Shown here in pieces: positions 24,419-37,095 of a stretch of DNA of 64,000 nt (the first letter of the stretch is position 1; the number at the start of each line of letters is the position of its first letter). The stretch is from positions 124,001 to 188,000 of the forward strand of contig JAIXMQ010000028.1 of NCBI GenBank assembly GCA_025716855.1, written 5' to 3'. The DNA is from Pilaira anomala. Its lineage: Eukaryota; Mucoromycota; Mucoromycetes; Mucorales; Mucoraceae. Position numbers and translations under genes: made by a program. Below the pieces are notes generated by a model. It did no database searches, had not been told where the DNA came from, and saw only the letters and a program-made list of their open reading frames with translations.

Positions 24419-26918
24419 GTTTACATTTCCTCCAAAAAAAAAAAAATTAGGAAGGAGCCTAGATTAAATGGAATTGGAAAAATGTATCAAGGAAATAGCC
24501 TTTTTCAAATCAACTTTTTATCGTGAATATTTACTATAGGATTTAACTTTATGTATTAGGGTAGAGCCTTTGGTCTATAGTAGATTCATATCAAGTTTAA
24601 ATGCATTTTATGATGATTTCATTTTTCAATGATTCATTCCTAAAGTACCCTTGCAAAAAAAAAAAAAAAAAAAAAGGGAATTTTTTTTTTTACGTTTTTT
24701 TTTTTTTTTTTTTTTTTAAATGACAAAGTTTAATATCCCATTTCATTCATTTTTTATGAGAGAACACTATTTGAAATTTTGAGGAGAGTTGATGATTATC
24801 TTTAGAAATTGAATCATCTAATTTTTATAGATACTTTACTGCAAGACATTCCCTTTTTTTTCATTCATAATATATCCAATTGCTTATCACTGGAATTAAA
24901 TTTTTGGGGGATTAATTTTTTTTTTTTTTTTTTCTTTTTCCAAATTAAATTTTCTTCGGACTCGTGTTTAGAAGAAAAAAAAAAGTATACATTTTAAAAA
25001 CAAAGTAATATAAAAAAGAAATAGATAATATTACTTTCTATACAAAGGATGATTACCTTGTAGTTCTATGAAAGTTTATTAAAGTAATTGGATTGAATAA
25101 CATCGATTTCTTTTCTTTTTTTTTTTTTTTTTTTTTTTTACATTTTCGGTTTTTAGATTTTTTTTTTTTTTAATTTCTCGTTTCGTCATCAAGTATTAAA
25201 AACTAAAAAGATGAATCCAATTCAATATAGGCGTGATCCCAAGCCCACCAAGTCATATAGAGACTTTATTCACCTTCTTCTCTATCATATTTATTACAAT
25301 TCATATTTTTTCTTTTCTTTAGTATTTGGATTGTGTGTACAGAAAAAAAGTATACATATACTTTTTTTTTTCGGTTTTACAAAAAAAAAAAAAAAAAAAA
25401 AAATAGTTCCGTCATCATTTTTTCTTTCATTTTGTTTTTAAAAGCGTCAACAATTTACTTCAATTCTTCAAGATATAAAACAAGAAAAGAAAGAAAAAAT
25501 TATCTTTATCAATAGATGATACTTGTCTGTACATATATGTAATTGCCCTGATTGTATATATATAAGTACCAAATGTATTACAGCTTGAGAAAATAATTTT
25601 TTATTCAAAAAAAAAAAAAAATTGGGTTCTACAAAAATGCTTCGTCATCAAAAATTAATTTTGTAAGAGAGATCAACAAGGTCAATGCACATATATATAT
25701 ATTATGAATGATCCAGTAAAAAGAACATGTCGGTTTTTTTTTTCTTGATCGATAGGCACTAGGTATCATCATTTGATTTGATTCAATGGCGATCGCTCAA
25801 GAATTATATAGATCACATAGTGTGCTCCGTTTGATTTCATTCGATAAAGTGAATAGATTGATTCAAGAAGTCCTAAAAAGTGATTTATTCAAGTACAATG
25901 TAGATCCTTTTTTTCTTTTTTTCTTGTGGAATTCTGGATATTGTGCCCTTGGATACGAAAGCTCTTGGATACGAAAGCTCTTGGTAGCCTTGGATACGTA
26001 AAAACCTAGACTACAGTAGTCAAGGAGGAAAGAGAATAAAACAGTTACTTCCTTGGAATACATGATCCAAAACCCCTCTTTTTTTCAGTAACTCAAATCT
26101 GTACTCTTTCCATTTATCCAACCCTCTTCACAAAGAAAATAAACTTTTTTTTTTTTTCAAGGTCAATCCGAAATCTTAATTCAATTTTTTTTTTTTTTTT
26201 TTTTTGTGCTCTTTGTTACACTTGTTGTGTCAATTTTAAGTTGCAAGTAAATCACGTGCGTCTTAAAAAAACGCTTTCTCCTTTGTGTATTTCATATGTT
26301 GGTAAAGGTAATCATGCGTTTATAATAACACTGAAACGTACACACACACACACACACACACACGTTTGTTTATTAAATAATGTGTGTTCAAAGCGTTTAT
26401 TTTTGGCAGTAAAAAAAAAAAAAAAAGGATCACCCAATTCATAAATTGAAACATTCGAATTGTTCTTGGAAAAAAAAAATCAGCAGGTACAAGATGTGCA
26501 TTAATACATTTCTCTCTCTCTTTCCGATCTTCAAATTAAAAAAAAAAATATATGATGAAATAAACTTTGTTCTTTTTTCAGTACACTAAACATTGGGACT
26601 TTGCGTCACCACCCTTTTTTAACACAAAACTTTCTTTTTTTTCTTTAAAAAAAAAAAAAATCTATTTAACTATATATATAAAAGTATCAAAAAAAGACTG
26701 GAAAAAGGGAAAAAAAAAAAGAGAGGAGTTAATTTTTTTTTTCTTTAAAAACTTTGCATATAATAAGGGAAAAAAAAAAATGAGAGTAAAAAAAGTGAGT
26801 GAGCAGGGGAATAATAAGAGAAGAAGAAAGAGAGAATAATAATAATAATAATAATAATAAAAAATGGGAAATATATATATATATATATACGTAATCATGA
26901 TGTTAGTCTGTAAAAGGT
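23279..26918. other. Long gene-poor, homopolymer-rich stretch
   Basis: About 3.6 kb with no supportable gene. The start codons of frames here lead into poly-Lys or poly-Phe from A/T runs. One frame at 25786-26001 (71 codons) has more mixed composition but no recognisable family. Two exact copies of the 17-nt unit TTGGATACGAAAGCTCT lie at about 25949-25982. A (CA)n tract is at 26339-26363 and a (TAA)n tract at 26838-26860. The H1 promoter should sit at the left edge. Confidence 0.5.
26339..26363. repeat. (CA)n microsatellite
   Basis: About twelve uninterrupted CA units in the gene-poor stretch right of histone H1. Confidence 0.9.
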
Positions 26919-27957
26919 TTAAATCAATACTTCACGTTGTTCTCTTCTTCTTTGCTCACGAATTCTTTCAAGTTCGATCGATCTCGGATCGAGTGCTCCA
27001 GTAGCTAAACTGCGAGTTGGTATAGTGATGAATTTTGGCATCGGTCGAAGCTCCAAGTCAAGTGATATATTTATCGCTAAAATAACATACATGAATATTC
27101 ACAGAATAAATAAAAAAAAAAAAATATGTAATTTTTTTTTTTGTTACCTGCTTGTAAATGTTCCACCCATGATATCATTTCTACATGTGAGGAAAGTCTT
27201 AATAGTAATTGTGGACCTTGTTGTGTCGTCAATCGGAGTGCATTGGGTCTCCTAAAGTAGTCTAGTGCTCGCGAAGCTTCAGCACCTGCTAAAGAAATGG
27301 TATACATGGGAGTGTAATAATACTTGTGATAGTAACTATAAGGTGTTCGAAGTGGCCATCGATAATAATTTCGATAATCGATTGTAGCTGAGTTTTTTGT
27401 AGGAGCAGTACGATATATTCGAAGCATTGTACCCCAAAGCTCAATATAAAGTTTTCTAATTTATGTTTGTTTTAGTTTATATATAAAAAAAAGAAACCTG
27501 CTTTTTTTTTTTAAAAAAAAAAAAAAATTTTTACCTCCATCCTCGATAACGACTCCTTGTGTTTGGAGCATCTAATTCTTTTTTGACATGAACATAACCC
27601 ATTTTATAAACAGTACAAGAGTACCCAGGTAACTCTTCTCTACCCTCTTCTTCACGTGGAAAGATCATCGATCGGCATTTATCGACTCTTCTCCCGTAAA
27701 TAGAAGAGACAGAATAATCAGGTGGAGGAGTTGAAAAAGATGGTAACTGAATTGGCATGGAAACAGGTCGGCTGGTGATGGATTGTTTATTATTATTGTT
27801 TCTACTTCGAGGTACAATAAGTTGAAAATCTTGAGCGGATGATGTATTTGTTTGTACCGAGGGTATGACAACAATTGAGGGTACACTTTTATTTGAATGA
27901 AAAGTATCGAATGCATTAATTGCGTTCATAATAGAAGATGGTGTCATGAGTGGACTG

Positions 27958-27989
<32 letters not shown>

Positions 27990-28378
27990 TGAACTATTAC
28001 TTTGAATACTAAAGAAATCTTCCGCTGAATGATGTTGTTGAATATGTATCTTGAGTGCTTTTGAACAATTGATTAATAGACCAACTTCGTTAGTATCTAC
28101 AAGTCCAATTTTAATAAAATCGGTTTCTGACATGAGTAAAAATTGATTTAATTGAATGCTTGCGCTTTTAAATAATGGTATATGGTGTTCAAGCGATAAA
28201 TGTGCTAACACGACCGATAACAAGTTACTTTGGTCCTCTTTTAAGGCTAATATGTAAAAAAAAGAAAAAAAAAACGTTAATCACGGTATTACTTTATATA
28301 TATATATATCTAAATACCTAAAAAAGACTCTTTGTTATCGAGGCCACGCATTGTATTCTGACTACTAATGTGTGTCAT
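26919..28378 (-). CDS. SAM-domain plus PH-domain protein
   Basis: Four exons (28378-28318, 28246-27535, 27455-27148, 27076-26919) give 412 residues. Residues about 25-95 resemble a SAM domain (IQLNQFLLMSETDFIKIGLV). An acidic run of ten Asp lies at about residues 105-115, followed by a Ser/Pro-rich linker. A pleckstrin-homology domain spans about 240-375. Its markers are GYVHVKKELDAPN, YRGWRKLYIELWGTMLRIY, YTISLAGAEASRALDYFRR, and a C-terminal helix with the invariant Trp in EMISWVEHLQ. Fungal proteins of this type act at the plasma membrane in polarity or phosphoinositide signalling. The exact role is not known from sequence. Confidence 0.85.
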
Positions 28379-28683
28379 TCTTCCTATAACATGTAATAAT
28401 AAATAAATAAAAGAGAGAAATAGAAAAGAAAAAGAATAATAATAATAAGGGAATAAGAGAGAGAGAAAGAGAGAGAAAAATAAAAAAAAAATAAAAAACT
28501 TAAATCTTTATAAGAGAGAAACGACGTCAATCATGATTATTAGGCTCGTGATAAAAATATAGGAGAGGGAAAAATCTTTGCCTTTAAGTTATATATTTTT
28601 TTTTTTCTCACAAATTTATGGAAGATCCAAAAAAAACTGGATTTGGTTAAAGTTGAAAAATCAACTCCTCTTAAATTTTAATT
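28379..28683. other. Short intergenic gap between two minus-strand genes
   Basis: About 300 bp that must hold the promoter of the SAM-PH gene and the 3' end of the CDF gene. Purine-rich GAGAGA repeats are at 28450-28480. No other feature is seen. Confidence 0.5.
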
Positions 28684-29442
28684 TTACTTTGATTTTTGAT
28701 GCTAAAAAAAAAAAAAAAAATGGTTTTTGAGGGCAACACATAAAATTCATTCTTGAAATCTTTTTATTTACCTCTGGTTTATGCAAAGTTTCGTAGTCAA
28801 CATGAACAAAAGCGCGTTCAACATCAGGTAGGGATTCAAGTTTTTGTTGAAGTGATTCACCAATATCATGCGAAGTACGTAATTCCATCGTGGGTGGTAA
28901 AACAATATCTACTTCTACAAATAGACTATTACCTGCATGGTAAGCTTTACACGTATCTACTTGAATGACGCCAGGATGGGTAAGTGCTATACCAAGTAAA
29001 AAAAAAAAAATAATAATGAATACTTGATTTTGTAATGTTTATATTGTTTATACTCTAAACTAACCGATATAAGTTATTAAATTTAGAAAACTGGTGTCAG
29101 CACTCTTTCCGACAACCAATGGGATATGTTCTAAGCAATGATAAGTTCAATAATATATATAAAAAAAAAAATCATGCCCGTTTTTTTTTTTTTTTTTTTT
29201 TTTTTATAACTCACCAAATAAAGTAGAGGTCCAACTATGTAATATGATGAAAGCAATTACGATAGACCCAACCGGATCTACCCAACTTGCTATTTTACTA
29301 CCTACAATACCAGTTGTTAAACCTAAACTATTGACTAATAAATCGTTACGATGATCTTGTGCTAACACGCGTGCAGAACTAAATTGTGAAATCGTTTTAC
29401 AATAAATGAAGAGTCCCAACTTGACAGCTAATTTTTTTTTTT

Positions 29443-29475
<33 letters not shown>

Positions 29476-30365
29476 TAATGAGATTATGATTGTTTATATC
29501 ACAAGTTAGATAGAGAATACTACGTTACCTAAAGCAGCTGATACAAAAGCAATAGCTAATGGCGTTAAATCAGGTGAATGTTGGCTAGATTCACTTAATT
29601 TTTGAGAAGCCTCGACCTAGACTCTATTTAATAAATCTCTTTTTTTTTTTTATTATTATTATTATTTTGTTACATGTACTTTACAATTAAAAATAATGCT
29701 ACACAAGACATCAGACATGAAAATACAATGATACCCACTGTTTCCATTCGAGATTTACCCTGACAAAAAAAGAGTTTCATATTGTTATTTTTTTTTCACT
29801 CTCTTTAAAGAGGCGTATATATATATATATATATATATGCTTTTAATGATCTTACGGCTGGATACTTTGTTATATTGGATTTAGATGCTTGCCTTGAAGC
29901 CCACATTAATACAACCGAACTTAATAAATCCATGAAAGCATCAATCATGGTAGAGAAAATAGATAAAGAACCAGATGTGATGGCAGCTACTAACTGTAAT
30001 CCAAATAGTAACACATTGGCTATAACGGAACCATAAATGGCTATTTTCAACTGTTTGAGATGATACACACAAAAATAAAGATTAAACAGATATTTTAGTT
30101 GTTATTTATGCTATATATAATTAATTACTTTTAACAATTGCTTTTGTTCTTCTTCTGGATTTTCTTTATTGAATGCAGTCAACATGGTATCAATCATATC
30201 ATTTTGATTCAAGTAAAAAGTTTGTAACTTCTTTTGTCCTTTTAATGAGACGTGAATGTATTCATCTGATGTCTTTTGAGGTTTTAAAGAAAGTGGATCG
30301 TTAAAATAAACTTCATCTTCATATCGACTTGTTGTTCTATGTTTCAATTGTGTTGTTGTCGACAT
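28684..30365 (-). CDS. Cation diffusion facilitator (CDF) metal transporter
   Basis: Eight exons (30365-30129, 30050-29856, 29759-29685, 29616-29529, 29427-29215, 29130-29065, 28986-28772, 28701-28684) give 368 residues. After an 80-residue soluble N-terminus come about six membrane segments. The first includes GSLSIFSTMIDAFMDLLSS and carries the conserved D-x3-D site. A later membrane site is AQDHRNDLLVNSLGL, again D-x3-D. The C-terminal cytosolic domain holds VDTCKAYHAGNSLFVEVDIV and HDIGESLQQKLE, the dimerising ferredoxin-like fold. D-x3-D in both sites is typical of Mn- or Fe-type CDFs rather than Zn-type (H-x3-D). The last exon is only 18 nt (HQKSK then stop). Family secure; metal inferred. 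Confidence 0.9.
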
Positions 30366-30836
30366 TTAGATAAAGGAGAAGAAGAAAAGAAGTGGAATAA
30401 ATAAAGCAAGTGGTCTATCTCTTTTTGAAAGTAGAAGATCCGTTTTGACGCTTGTAAATATGCATATTCAAAAGAGAGAGAAAAAAAAACGGATAAATGT
30501 AACGCCCATTACGGTATACAGGGGGTTAATTCACTTTTTCCCTTTTTTTTTTTTTCTCTCTTTTTTCAACAAAAAGTTTATTTTTTTCTATTTTGTGTAA
30601 CTGCCAAGTTTTTAGTTTGTAACATGACTGTAGATGAGGGAAGGGTGAAGACATCGTTTGTTAAGGCGTAGAATAAAAAATAAAGTTAGGAAAGTGTGAC
30701 GTTCATGCAGCTTCTCTCTCTCTTTTTTTTGTGTTGTTGTTGCCCCAATTCTATAAATAATAACTTTCTTTTTTTTTTTCCCTCCAAAAAAGCGTAACTT
30801 TCTTTTTCTCTCTCTCTCTCTCTCTACTCTGTAAAT
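30366..30836. promoter_or_regulatory. Divergent promoter region, CDF gene / F-box gene
   Basis: 471 bp between divergent start codons. A CTCTCTCTCTCT tract lies just before the F-box-like gene start at 30837. No defined motif was recognised. Confidence 0.4.
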
Positions 30837-31966
30837 ATGATACATTTATTACCAACGGAACTACTTTGGAATATCCTAAACCAATTAGAATATCAAGATT
30901 TGGATCGATTATTAAAAGTCAAACGACTTGAAAATACGGTACATTATTATATCCAAATCCATTACAAGTTTCATTACCAGATAGCGTCTTTACTGCGACT
31001 GTATGAAGCCATTACACCCACGGAACGACAACAACTTGAAACAAAACAACAAGTAGCAAACAAGATACTTCAATTTATTTGTAAACAAGTTGAACCGTTA
31101 CCTAAATTTGAACATCGTACAAAGTTTTCGGAATTACTAGACATTGTTCAACAATTGACATTACAACGCATCTTGGCTACTGATTTTAAATCCAATGGAC
31201 TTGAACATGATTATGCAGGACTTTGTTTAAAGATTAGAGACTTGTATTTACATACACCAGCTATCCGAGTTTTACACGACCCAGTAAGTTTTTTTTTTTT
31301 AAAAAAAAAACCTATCTCCCTTTTTTTTTATATATAAAATTATTTTTAGAAATATCGTAGAAGAAGTACAAAGCATCCCTTGGCACCATTTTTACCAAGA
31401 GATTTTACGTATGTTTGGCGGCATCATTGTGCACAACAAGATAAAATGGATCGAGAGATACGTACGAGATTTGCGAATTTCTTTGGAGGATTGTTTGAAG
31501 TGACGAGTTTATATTTGGAATCGAATTTGGATGGTACATTTGAAGAATGTGTAAGAGAAGGATTGGTGACGGGTAACGTACAGGATTTATTAATCATGTG
31601 TGTTGCAGCCGATAGACCAGTGGATGTAGAAGGTATGTGTATGATGGTCACGCATGCAGGAGAACAATTAAGACATTACCTGGATACGATGGAAAATTGG
31701 ATGACAACAGATCCTACTCCACAACAAGAATTAAGAATGAGGTCTGTTGCTGCTCATAGTTTGGAGGCTGAAGATCAACGTCCTCCACCTGAATGGTTAA
31801 TACCGGATCGTTATAAAGTAGATAAAGATACTATTTTAAGGTTACAGGTAATATAAAATAAAATCTCCTTTTTTTTTTTTTTCTTTTATATATATGGTCA
31901 TTTAACCTTCTTTATACATAGTTGATGGATAATTTATACAAGAAAGGCTGGAGATGGTTTCAATAA
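30837..31966 (+). CDS. F-box-like protein of unknown target
   Basis: Three exons (30837-31283, 31350-31847, 31922-31966) give 329 residues. The start MIHLLPTELLWNILNQLEYQ then DLDRLLKVKRL fits an F-box: LP-E-L--I---L-----L------. F-boxes dock on Skp1 and make substrate receptors for SCF ubiquitin ligases. The remaining 280 residues are largely helical, with no leucine-rich or WD repeats visible, so the substrate is unknown. It ends KKGWRWFQ. Exon borders keep one frame throughout, and the codon use matches its neighbours. The F-box call is moderate; the gene itself is secure. Confidence 0.8.
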
Positions 31967-32083
31967 AAATTTGAATATACCGTTTTTTTTTTGCTTCTCC
32001 ACTTCTTCACCCGCGGTTAATTAATTCCTTTCTCTCTCTCTCTTCGGCATTAAAAAAATAACTTCAATTAACTTCTTTTCTCT

Positions 32084-32115
<32 letters not shown>

Positions 32116-32269
32116 CTTTCTTTTTTTATATAAATAAATACCATATACCACTAAAAGAAAGTAAAAAAAAAATATATATATATACATATAAATATTCTTT
32201 TACTAGCTTGATTCAATTGTTATTTCTGGTAAACAAAGAGAACTGAGTCAAGTAGTTTTTAACATTGAC
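31967..32269. other. Intergenic gap with T and A runs
   Basis: About 300 bp between the F-box-like gene and the sugar transporter. It contains a T run of more than 30 nt at 32085-32115, several CT-rich tracts and a short TA run. No gene is seen; it should carry the transporter promoter. Confidence 0.5.
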
Positions 32270-34671
32270 ATGAAACTTAATTCACAATTCAGACTTTACT
32301 TCATTTGCAGGTAAAATGTTCAACATGTTTTTTTTTTGTTTTTTTTTTGTTTATTTACTATTTTACTCTCTTTAGTTTTGTGTCACTCGGTGGATTTATG
32401 GTATTATATTAAAATAAATATAAAAAAAAAAAGTCTTTAATTAACTCTTATGACGTTTTGGGTATAATTCCTTTTTAGTATGGGTAATTATAAAAAAAAA
32501 AAAAAAAACTTACAATTCCCATCGATACACTAAAAAATACTTTATAGGTATGACAGTGGTGTCATAATAACGATTATGGATATGCCGTCATTTCAAGAAG
32601 TGTATAGTTTAAAAACAGGTACACCAGCTTACACTGCCGTTCTTCCAGTATCTTTAGCTGCATCATCCGTTGCCTCATTTGTAATGTGCATAAGATTATA
32701 TCATTGAAATGCAAAAAAAAAAAAAACTCATACGATTTCAATATTAGATGGCTGGACTTGTCGCAGATATTTTAGGGAGAAAGAGATTGTTTTGGGTGGC
32801 GGCAATTTTACATTTCATTGGTTGTATTACAGAACTTGCAGATCAAAACTATGCATCTTTTTTTACTGGACGTATCTTGAATGGATTTTCTGAGGGCGTG
32901 TTTAGTATGCTTATACCACTATGTAAGTACTGAGTTAAAATAAATAAAACAGAAAAAATCATTAGAGTAACACATACACACACACACACACACACATCTG
33001 AAGATCAAAGTGAGATTGCGAAACCTAATAATCGAGGACGATTGATTACATTATATCAAATCTTTGTGACACTTGGATTTTGTATATCATTTTGGTTAAG
33101 CTTTGGTACCTTTCAAATTAAAAGTCATCAATCATGGAAGATACCACTTGCGACACAACTTATTCCAAGTGGTATTATGTTACTTGGTATCTATTTCATT
33201 CCAGAGAGTCCACGTTGGTTAATTTATAAAGAACGTAATGCAGAAGCACTTTCGATATTAGCTTATTTGAGAAGTAGAGGAAATCAACAAGATGCTCAGG
33301 TTCAAATGGAATTTACGGGCATTGTACAAGATGTCTCGTTTGATAAGATGGTTTATAAACAAAAGTTTTGGAGTCTTTTAGATAAAGGAAATGATAATAA
33401 TCGAAAACGTACTTTATTGGGTATTGGAATTCATGTATTTACACAATTATCTGGTATCAATGCAATTTTGTAAGTGTTTTTTTTTTAAAAAACAAAAAAA
33501 AAAAAATTTCAATCGAATTTATATTGATCACTTTTAAGATATTAGGTTTTATTTGCCATATATTTTACAATCAGCAGGTATTTATGAAATTTATTCAATC
33601 TTGTTGGGAAATGGAGCAGGTGGAGCAGTGAATTTTATAGCTACTGTGTTAGTATTATTCTATGTAGGGTTGGTGTATTTGAACAATTAAAAGAGAGAAA
33701 GAAACGAGATGACTCATATATATATATATATAAAAAAAAAAAAAGATTGATAGATGGGGTCGACGTAAGATTTTAATTGTTGGTGGTTTAGCTATGGGTA
33801 GTTGTATGGTGGCTATCACGATTATATCAGCTATTTTTAATCAACAATTAATCAATAATGTACCCGGGTATGGTAGTGAAGATCGAATTACAGAAGATGA
33901 ATTTACAATTGAATCAAGTTTTGTCGTACTTGCTTTAATTTGTGTATTCATTGCATTTTTTGCATTTAGTTGGTAAAAAAAAAAAAAAAAAAAAAAGTTT
34001 AAATATAAATTTTTTTCATACATATATATATATTAAAATATATATTTAGGGGACCTATTGGTTGGCTCTATCCTGCAGAAATCTATCCACAAATGATTCG
34101 AGCAAATGCGATGGGAGTCACGACATCGTTTAGTTATTTATCCAACTTGCTGATCTCAGTTGTATCGCCCATCATGTTTCGAGATATAGTTTGGGGGACG
34201 TATATATTTTTTGCGGTCATGTGTTTCAGCATGGCGATTATCGTTCATTTATTTTATCCCGAGACAAGAGGTAGATCATTAGAAGAGATTCAATTGATAT
34301 TTAGTGGTGCCTTGATTGATCAAAGACCGGACGCGCATCATCCAGCTACAGCGGCAGAAGCGCTGATACTTTTAGAACAAATTCAACATCAAAATAAACG
34401 TGATCGAATGGCTCGAGACTCTCATTACCCAGTGAATGCACCTGGTGAATGGTCAGATAATTTGGAAGTGTCGAGTCCACATAATGTCACTCGCGTCTTG
34501 AATAATCGTACAAGCCATGATACAGTAGGTGCTGTCTCTCATTTGCAACCCATTATAAGACCTCCTTCTTCTTCTTCTTCAAGTAGCTTACAAACTCGTA
34601 GATCTTCTTCTTCTATTGAATTATCTCTGAGGTCATCGAAAAGAAGGAATAGTGATACATCACAAGTATAG
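32270..34671 (+). CDS. MFS sugar transporter
   Basis: Nine exons (32270-32310, 32376-32400, 32479-32483, 32548-32680, 32748-32922, 33004-33469, 33546-33663, 33746-33972, 34050-34671) give 603 residues. Sugar-porter signatures are present: GGFMYGYDSGV in helix 1, GRKR-like loop after helix 2 (ILGRKRLFW), PESPRWLIYK before helix 7, QLSGINAILFY in helix 7, DRWGRRK, and PETRGRSLEEIQ after helix 12. A long cytosolic tail (about 120 residues) is Ser-rich and could be a regulatory or endocytic signal. A 5-nt microexon (TATGG) is needed to make the conserved GGFxxGYD motif. Substrate is probably a hexose but cannot be proved from sequence. Confidence 0.92.
32974..32996. repeat. (CA)n microsatellite inside an intron
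   Basis: About eleven CA units just before the acceptor at 33003 of the sugar transporter gene; its length could influence splicing. Confidence 0.85.
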
Positions 34672-35244
34672 ATTTTTCTTTTTTTGTAAATAAAATGTGT
34701 TAGATGATAGAATAGACATGTATACTTCTAATTTTAGTTTTTCCGAGAGAGATTTTTTTTTTTTTTTTACAACAATGGATGATGTTTTTAAATAGTTTAT
34801 TGGTGTAATAATGAGAGAGAAGTTCTCTTATTTTTTTTTTAAGGACACAAAAAAAAAACAGGGAGGAAAGTTTTCAATCGTGTCATACCGACGATCCCCC
34901 CCAAAAAAAAAAAAGGGGAGAGAGAAAGAATCAATAAATTATAAGCGGAATGTATGTGTGTATTTGATTTTATTACTTAATATTTATCTTTATGATAGGA
35001 GAATATATAACAAAAGGGAGATGTATGGACAAGAAAGAAGTTACGGACGATAGTTGATAAGGAGTAAACAATGACATGAGACTTATTGTGTATGTGTGTT
35101 AAAGTATATAAACATACATTGCACTCTCTCACACGTATGATACAGAACAATCTCTCTTTCTTTTTTTTTTCTTTTTTTTTTTTTTTACTTTTTCACTTTT
35201 CTTTTTATTTCACTTCTTTCTTTCATTTATATATACAATATTAA
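34672..35244. other. Intergenic between sugar transporter and cyclin
   Basis: No gene seen. It has a C6 run at 34897 and a T-rich promoter-like region at 35150-35220 before the cyclin start. Confidence 0.5.
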
Positions 35245-35495
35245 ATGTTAATGATTCATAATAATAATATTTCCGATTCTACTACAACGACAACAACAGC
35301 ATCACAACCTGTTATTGAAAGAATGATACCACTTCCTTCAGTCTTAATAGGTAAAAAAAAAAAAAAAAAAAAAAGATCAAAAAGAATATATGTGTAGTAA
35401 CACATACTAATATATAAATATAGACTTTATGGCAATGACATTGTGTGATTTAATTCCACCCCGTCGTCATAGTGATCGTCGTCGAGGTTCATTAC

Positions 35496-35530
<35 letters not shown>

Positions 35531-36013
35531 AAAACATTGATGCCGGAGCTAATTTATTTTATTCAAAAGATAACATTTCAAGCGGGTATAAATTGTCGTA
35601 CAGCACTTGTATCCTTAATCTATTTAAAGCGAGCTAAACGATTTTTACCAAGGGGAGCAGTGGGAGGTCACGATACCAGTCATCGATTGTTTTTAGGGTC
35701 TATTTTGATCGCGTCAAAATTCCTTTGTACAGATAATAATAATAATAATAATAGAACGGATGTGGTGATGATCACACATATTCCAAGTACTTGGTCTCAT
35801 TATTATTCATTTCATCCTGTGGCTCGGTGTTATAGTGGAGGTGGACCACTTAGTAATCGAAAATTAACCGATATTTGTTCTGGTTTGTTTGATTTGAATG
35901 AAATGAATCAACTTGAACGCGCTTTTTTAAAATTAATTCAGTATCAATGTTGGGTAGATGAAAAGGAAATACATGATTTTGTGTTAAAACATAGAGTAGA
36001 TTTTTCTCTTTAA
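35245..36013 (+). CDS. Cyclin, Pho85/PCL type
   Basis: Two exons (35245-35350, 35424-36013) give 231 residues. The cyclin fold includes LIYFIQKITFQAGINCRTAL, VSLIYLKRAKRF, HRLFLGSILIASKFLCTDN, and LNEMNQLERAFLKLIQYQCW. This is the pattern of PCL cyclins that activate the Pho85/CDK5-type kinase in cell-cycle, polarity and nutrient signalling. The Ser/Arg/Ala stretch with seven Ala then four Val (about 35488-35529) is encoded by a GCA/GTA repeat. A run of Asn (AATAAT repeat near 35738) interrupts the loop where PCLs vary. The first exon is Thr-rich. Family secure; partner inferred. Confidence 0.85.
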
Positions 36014-36169
36014 AAAAAAATAATCTATAATTAGTAGTATATATGATACCCTTTTAATTGTTAACCAATGATTGGATTACAACAATAAAAAGGGAAATCC
36101 CGGCCCTTTTTTTTTCTCTTTTTTTCTTCTTTTTTCTTTATTCTTTTCGTTTTTTTTTTAACTATCATT

Positions 36170-37076
36170 ATGCGTATCACTGCTGGATTAGTATTTATTG
36201 CTACTGCCGTTGCATCTGTCATGGCTTTAAAAGAGCCACCTACTACTTTACAAGTTGGTAAAGTAAATTTTCATGATTACTCTATATAAACGTTAACAAA
36301 TGATACAGGTATTAAGAAACGTATTCCTGCTGAAGAATGTCATGAAAAATCCAGTAATGGGTAATTTATAATAACAACAACAAAAAAAAAAAAAACGCGT
36401 TTAAAAAACTCATAAAAAATATAGTGATACATTATCTATGCATTACACTGGTAAATTATTTGACACGGATGCTAAATTTGATAGTAGTTTGGATCGTGAT
36501 GAACCCTTTGTATTTGAACTTGGTCAAGGAAGAGTTATTCAAGGATGGGATCAAGGTTTATTAAAGTAAGTAAAAAAAAAGTTTTGTGAGATCACTTTTT
36601 TTTTTTATTCATTGTGATGTATTATAGTATGTGTATTGGTGAAAAACGTAGACTTGTGATTCCTCCTAGCTTGGGTAAATTAAAAAAAAATTTTTTGTTG
36701 TTGTTGCATATTTTAATTAAATACATATACATAAGGTTATGGTGATCGTGGAGCAGGAAATGCTATTCCAGGTGGAGCAACACTTGTATTTGATGTCGAG
36801 TTATTAGATATCAAAAAGGGAAAGCGTGATACAAAGGTATTGTCTGATGCGATCACTCAAGAAGATAACGAAAATATCATTTCGTAAGTTCACAAAAAAA
36901 AAAAAAAAATCATCATCATCATCACTAACAAAATACATAGATTTACTTCACCTAGTTTCATTCTTTCAACTGCAGCCATCCTTGGCTTGTTTTTCATCGT
37001 GTTTAAATTAGCAAAGAAACAAGACCTTGTTGAAGCAAAAAAGGCTTCAGTAACAGAACTTAAAGAAAAGAAATAA
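36170..37076 (+). CDS. ER FKBP-type peptidyl-prolyl isomerase with membrane tail
   Basis: Six exons (36170-36257, 36309-36360, 36425-36565, 36628-36674, 36736-36883, 36941-37076) give 203 residues. A signal peptide is at residues 1-19 ([19 protein letters not shown]). The FKBP domain follows: [73 protein letters not shown] and DVELLDI. These contain the conserved FK506-pocket residues (Y, F, D, VIQGW, Y, I, F). A transmembrane segment follows (about 165-185, [15 protein letters not shown]) and a Lys-rich end EKK. It resembles FKBP2/Fpr2 of the secretory pathway but is membrane-anchored. The terminal KEKK could act as an ER retrieval signal. Confidence 0.92.
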
Positions 37077-37095
37077 AAGTTTTTTTTTTTTATTA

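Noticed and set aside
24299..26001. Several 60-76 codon frames in the gene-poor stretch
   Set aside because: Most run through poly-A or poly-T tracts and encode Lys or Phe runs; none shows a family pattern or splice context.
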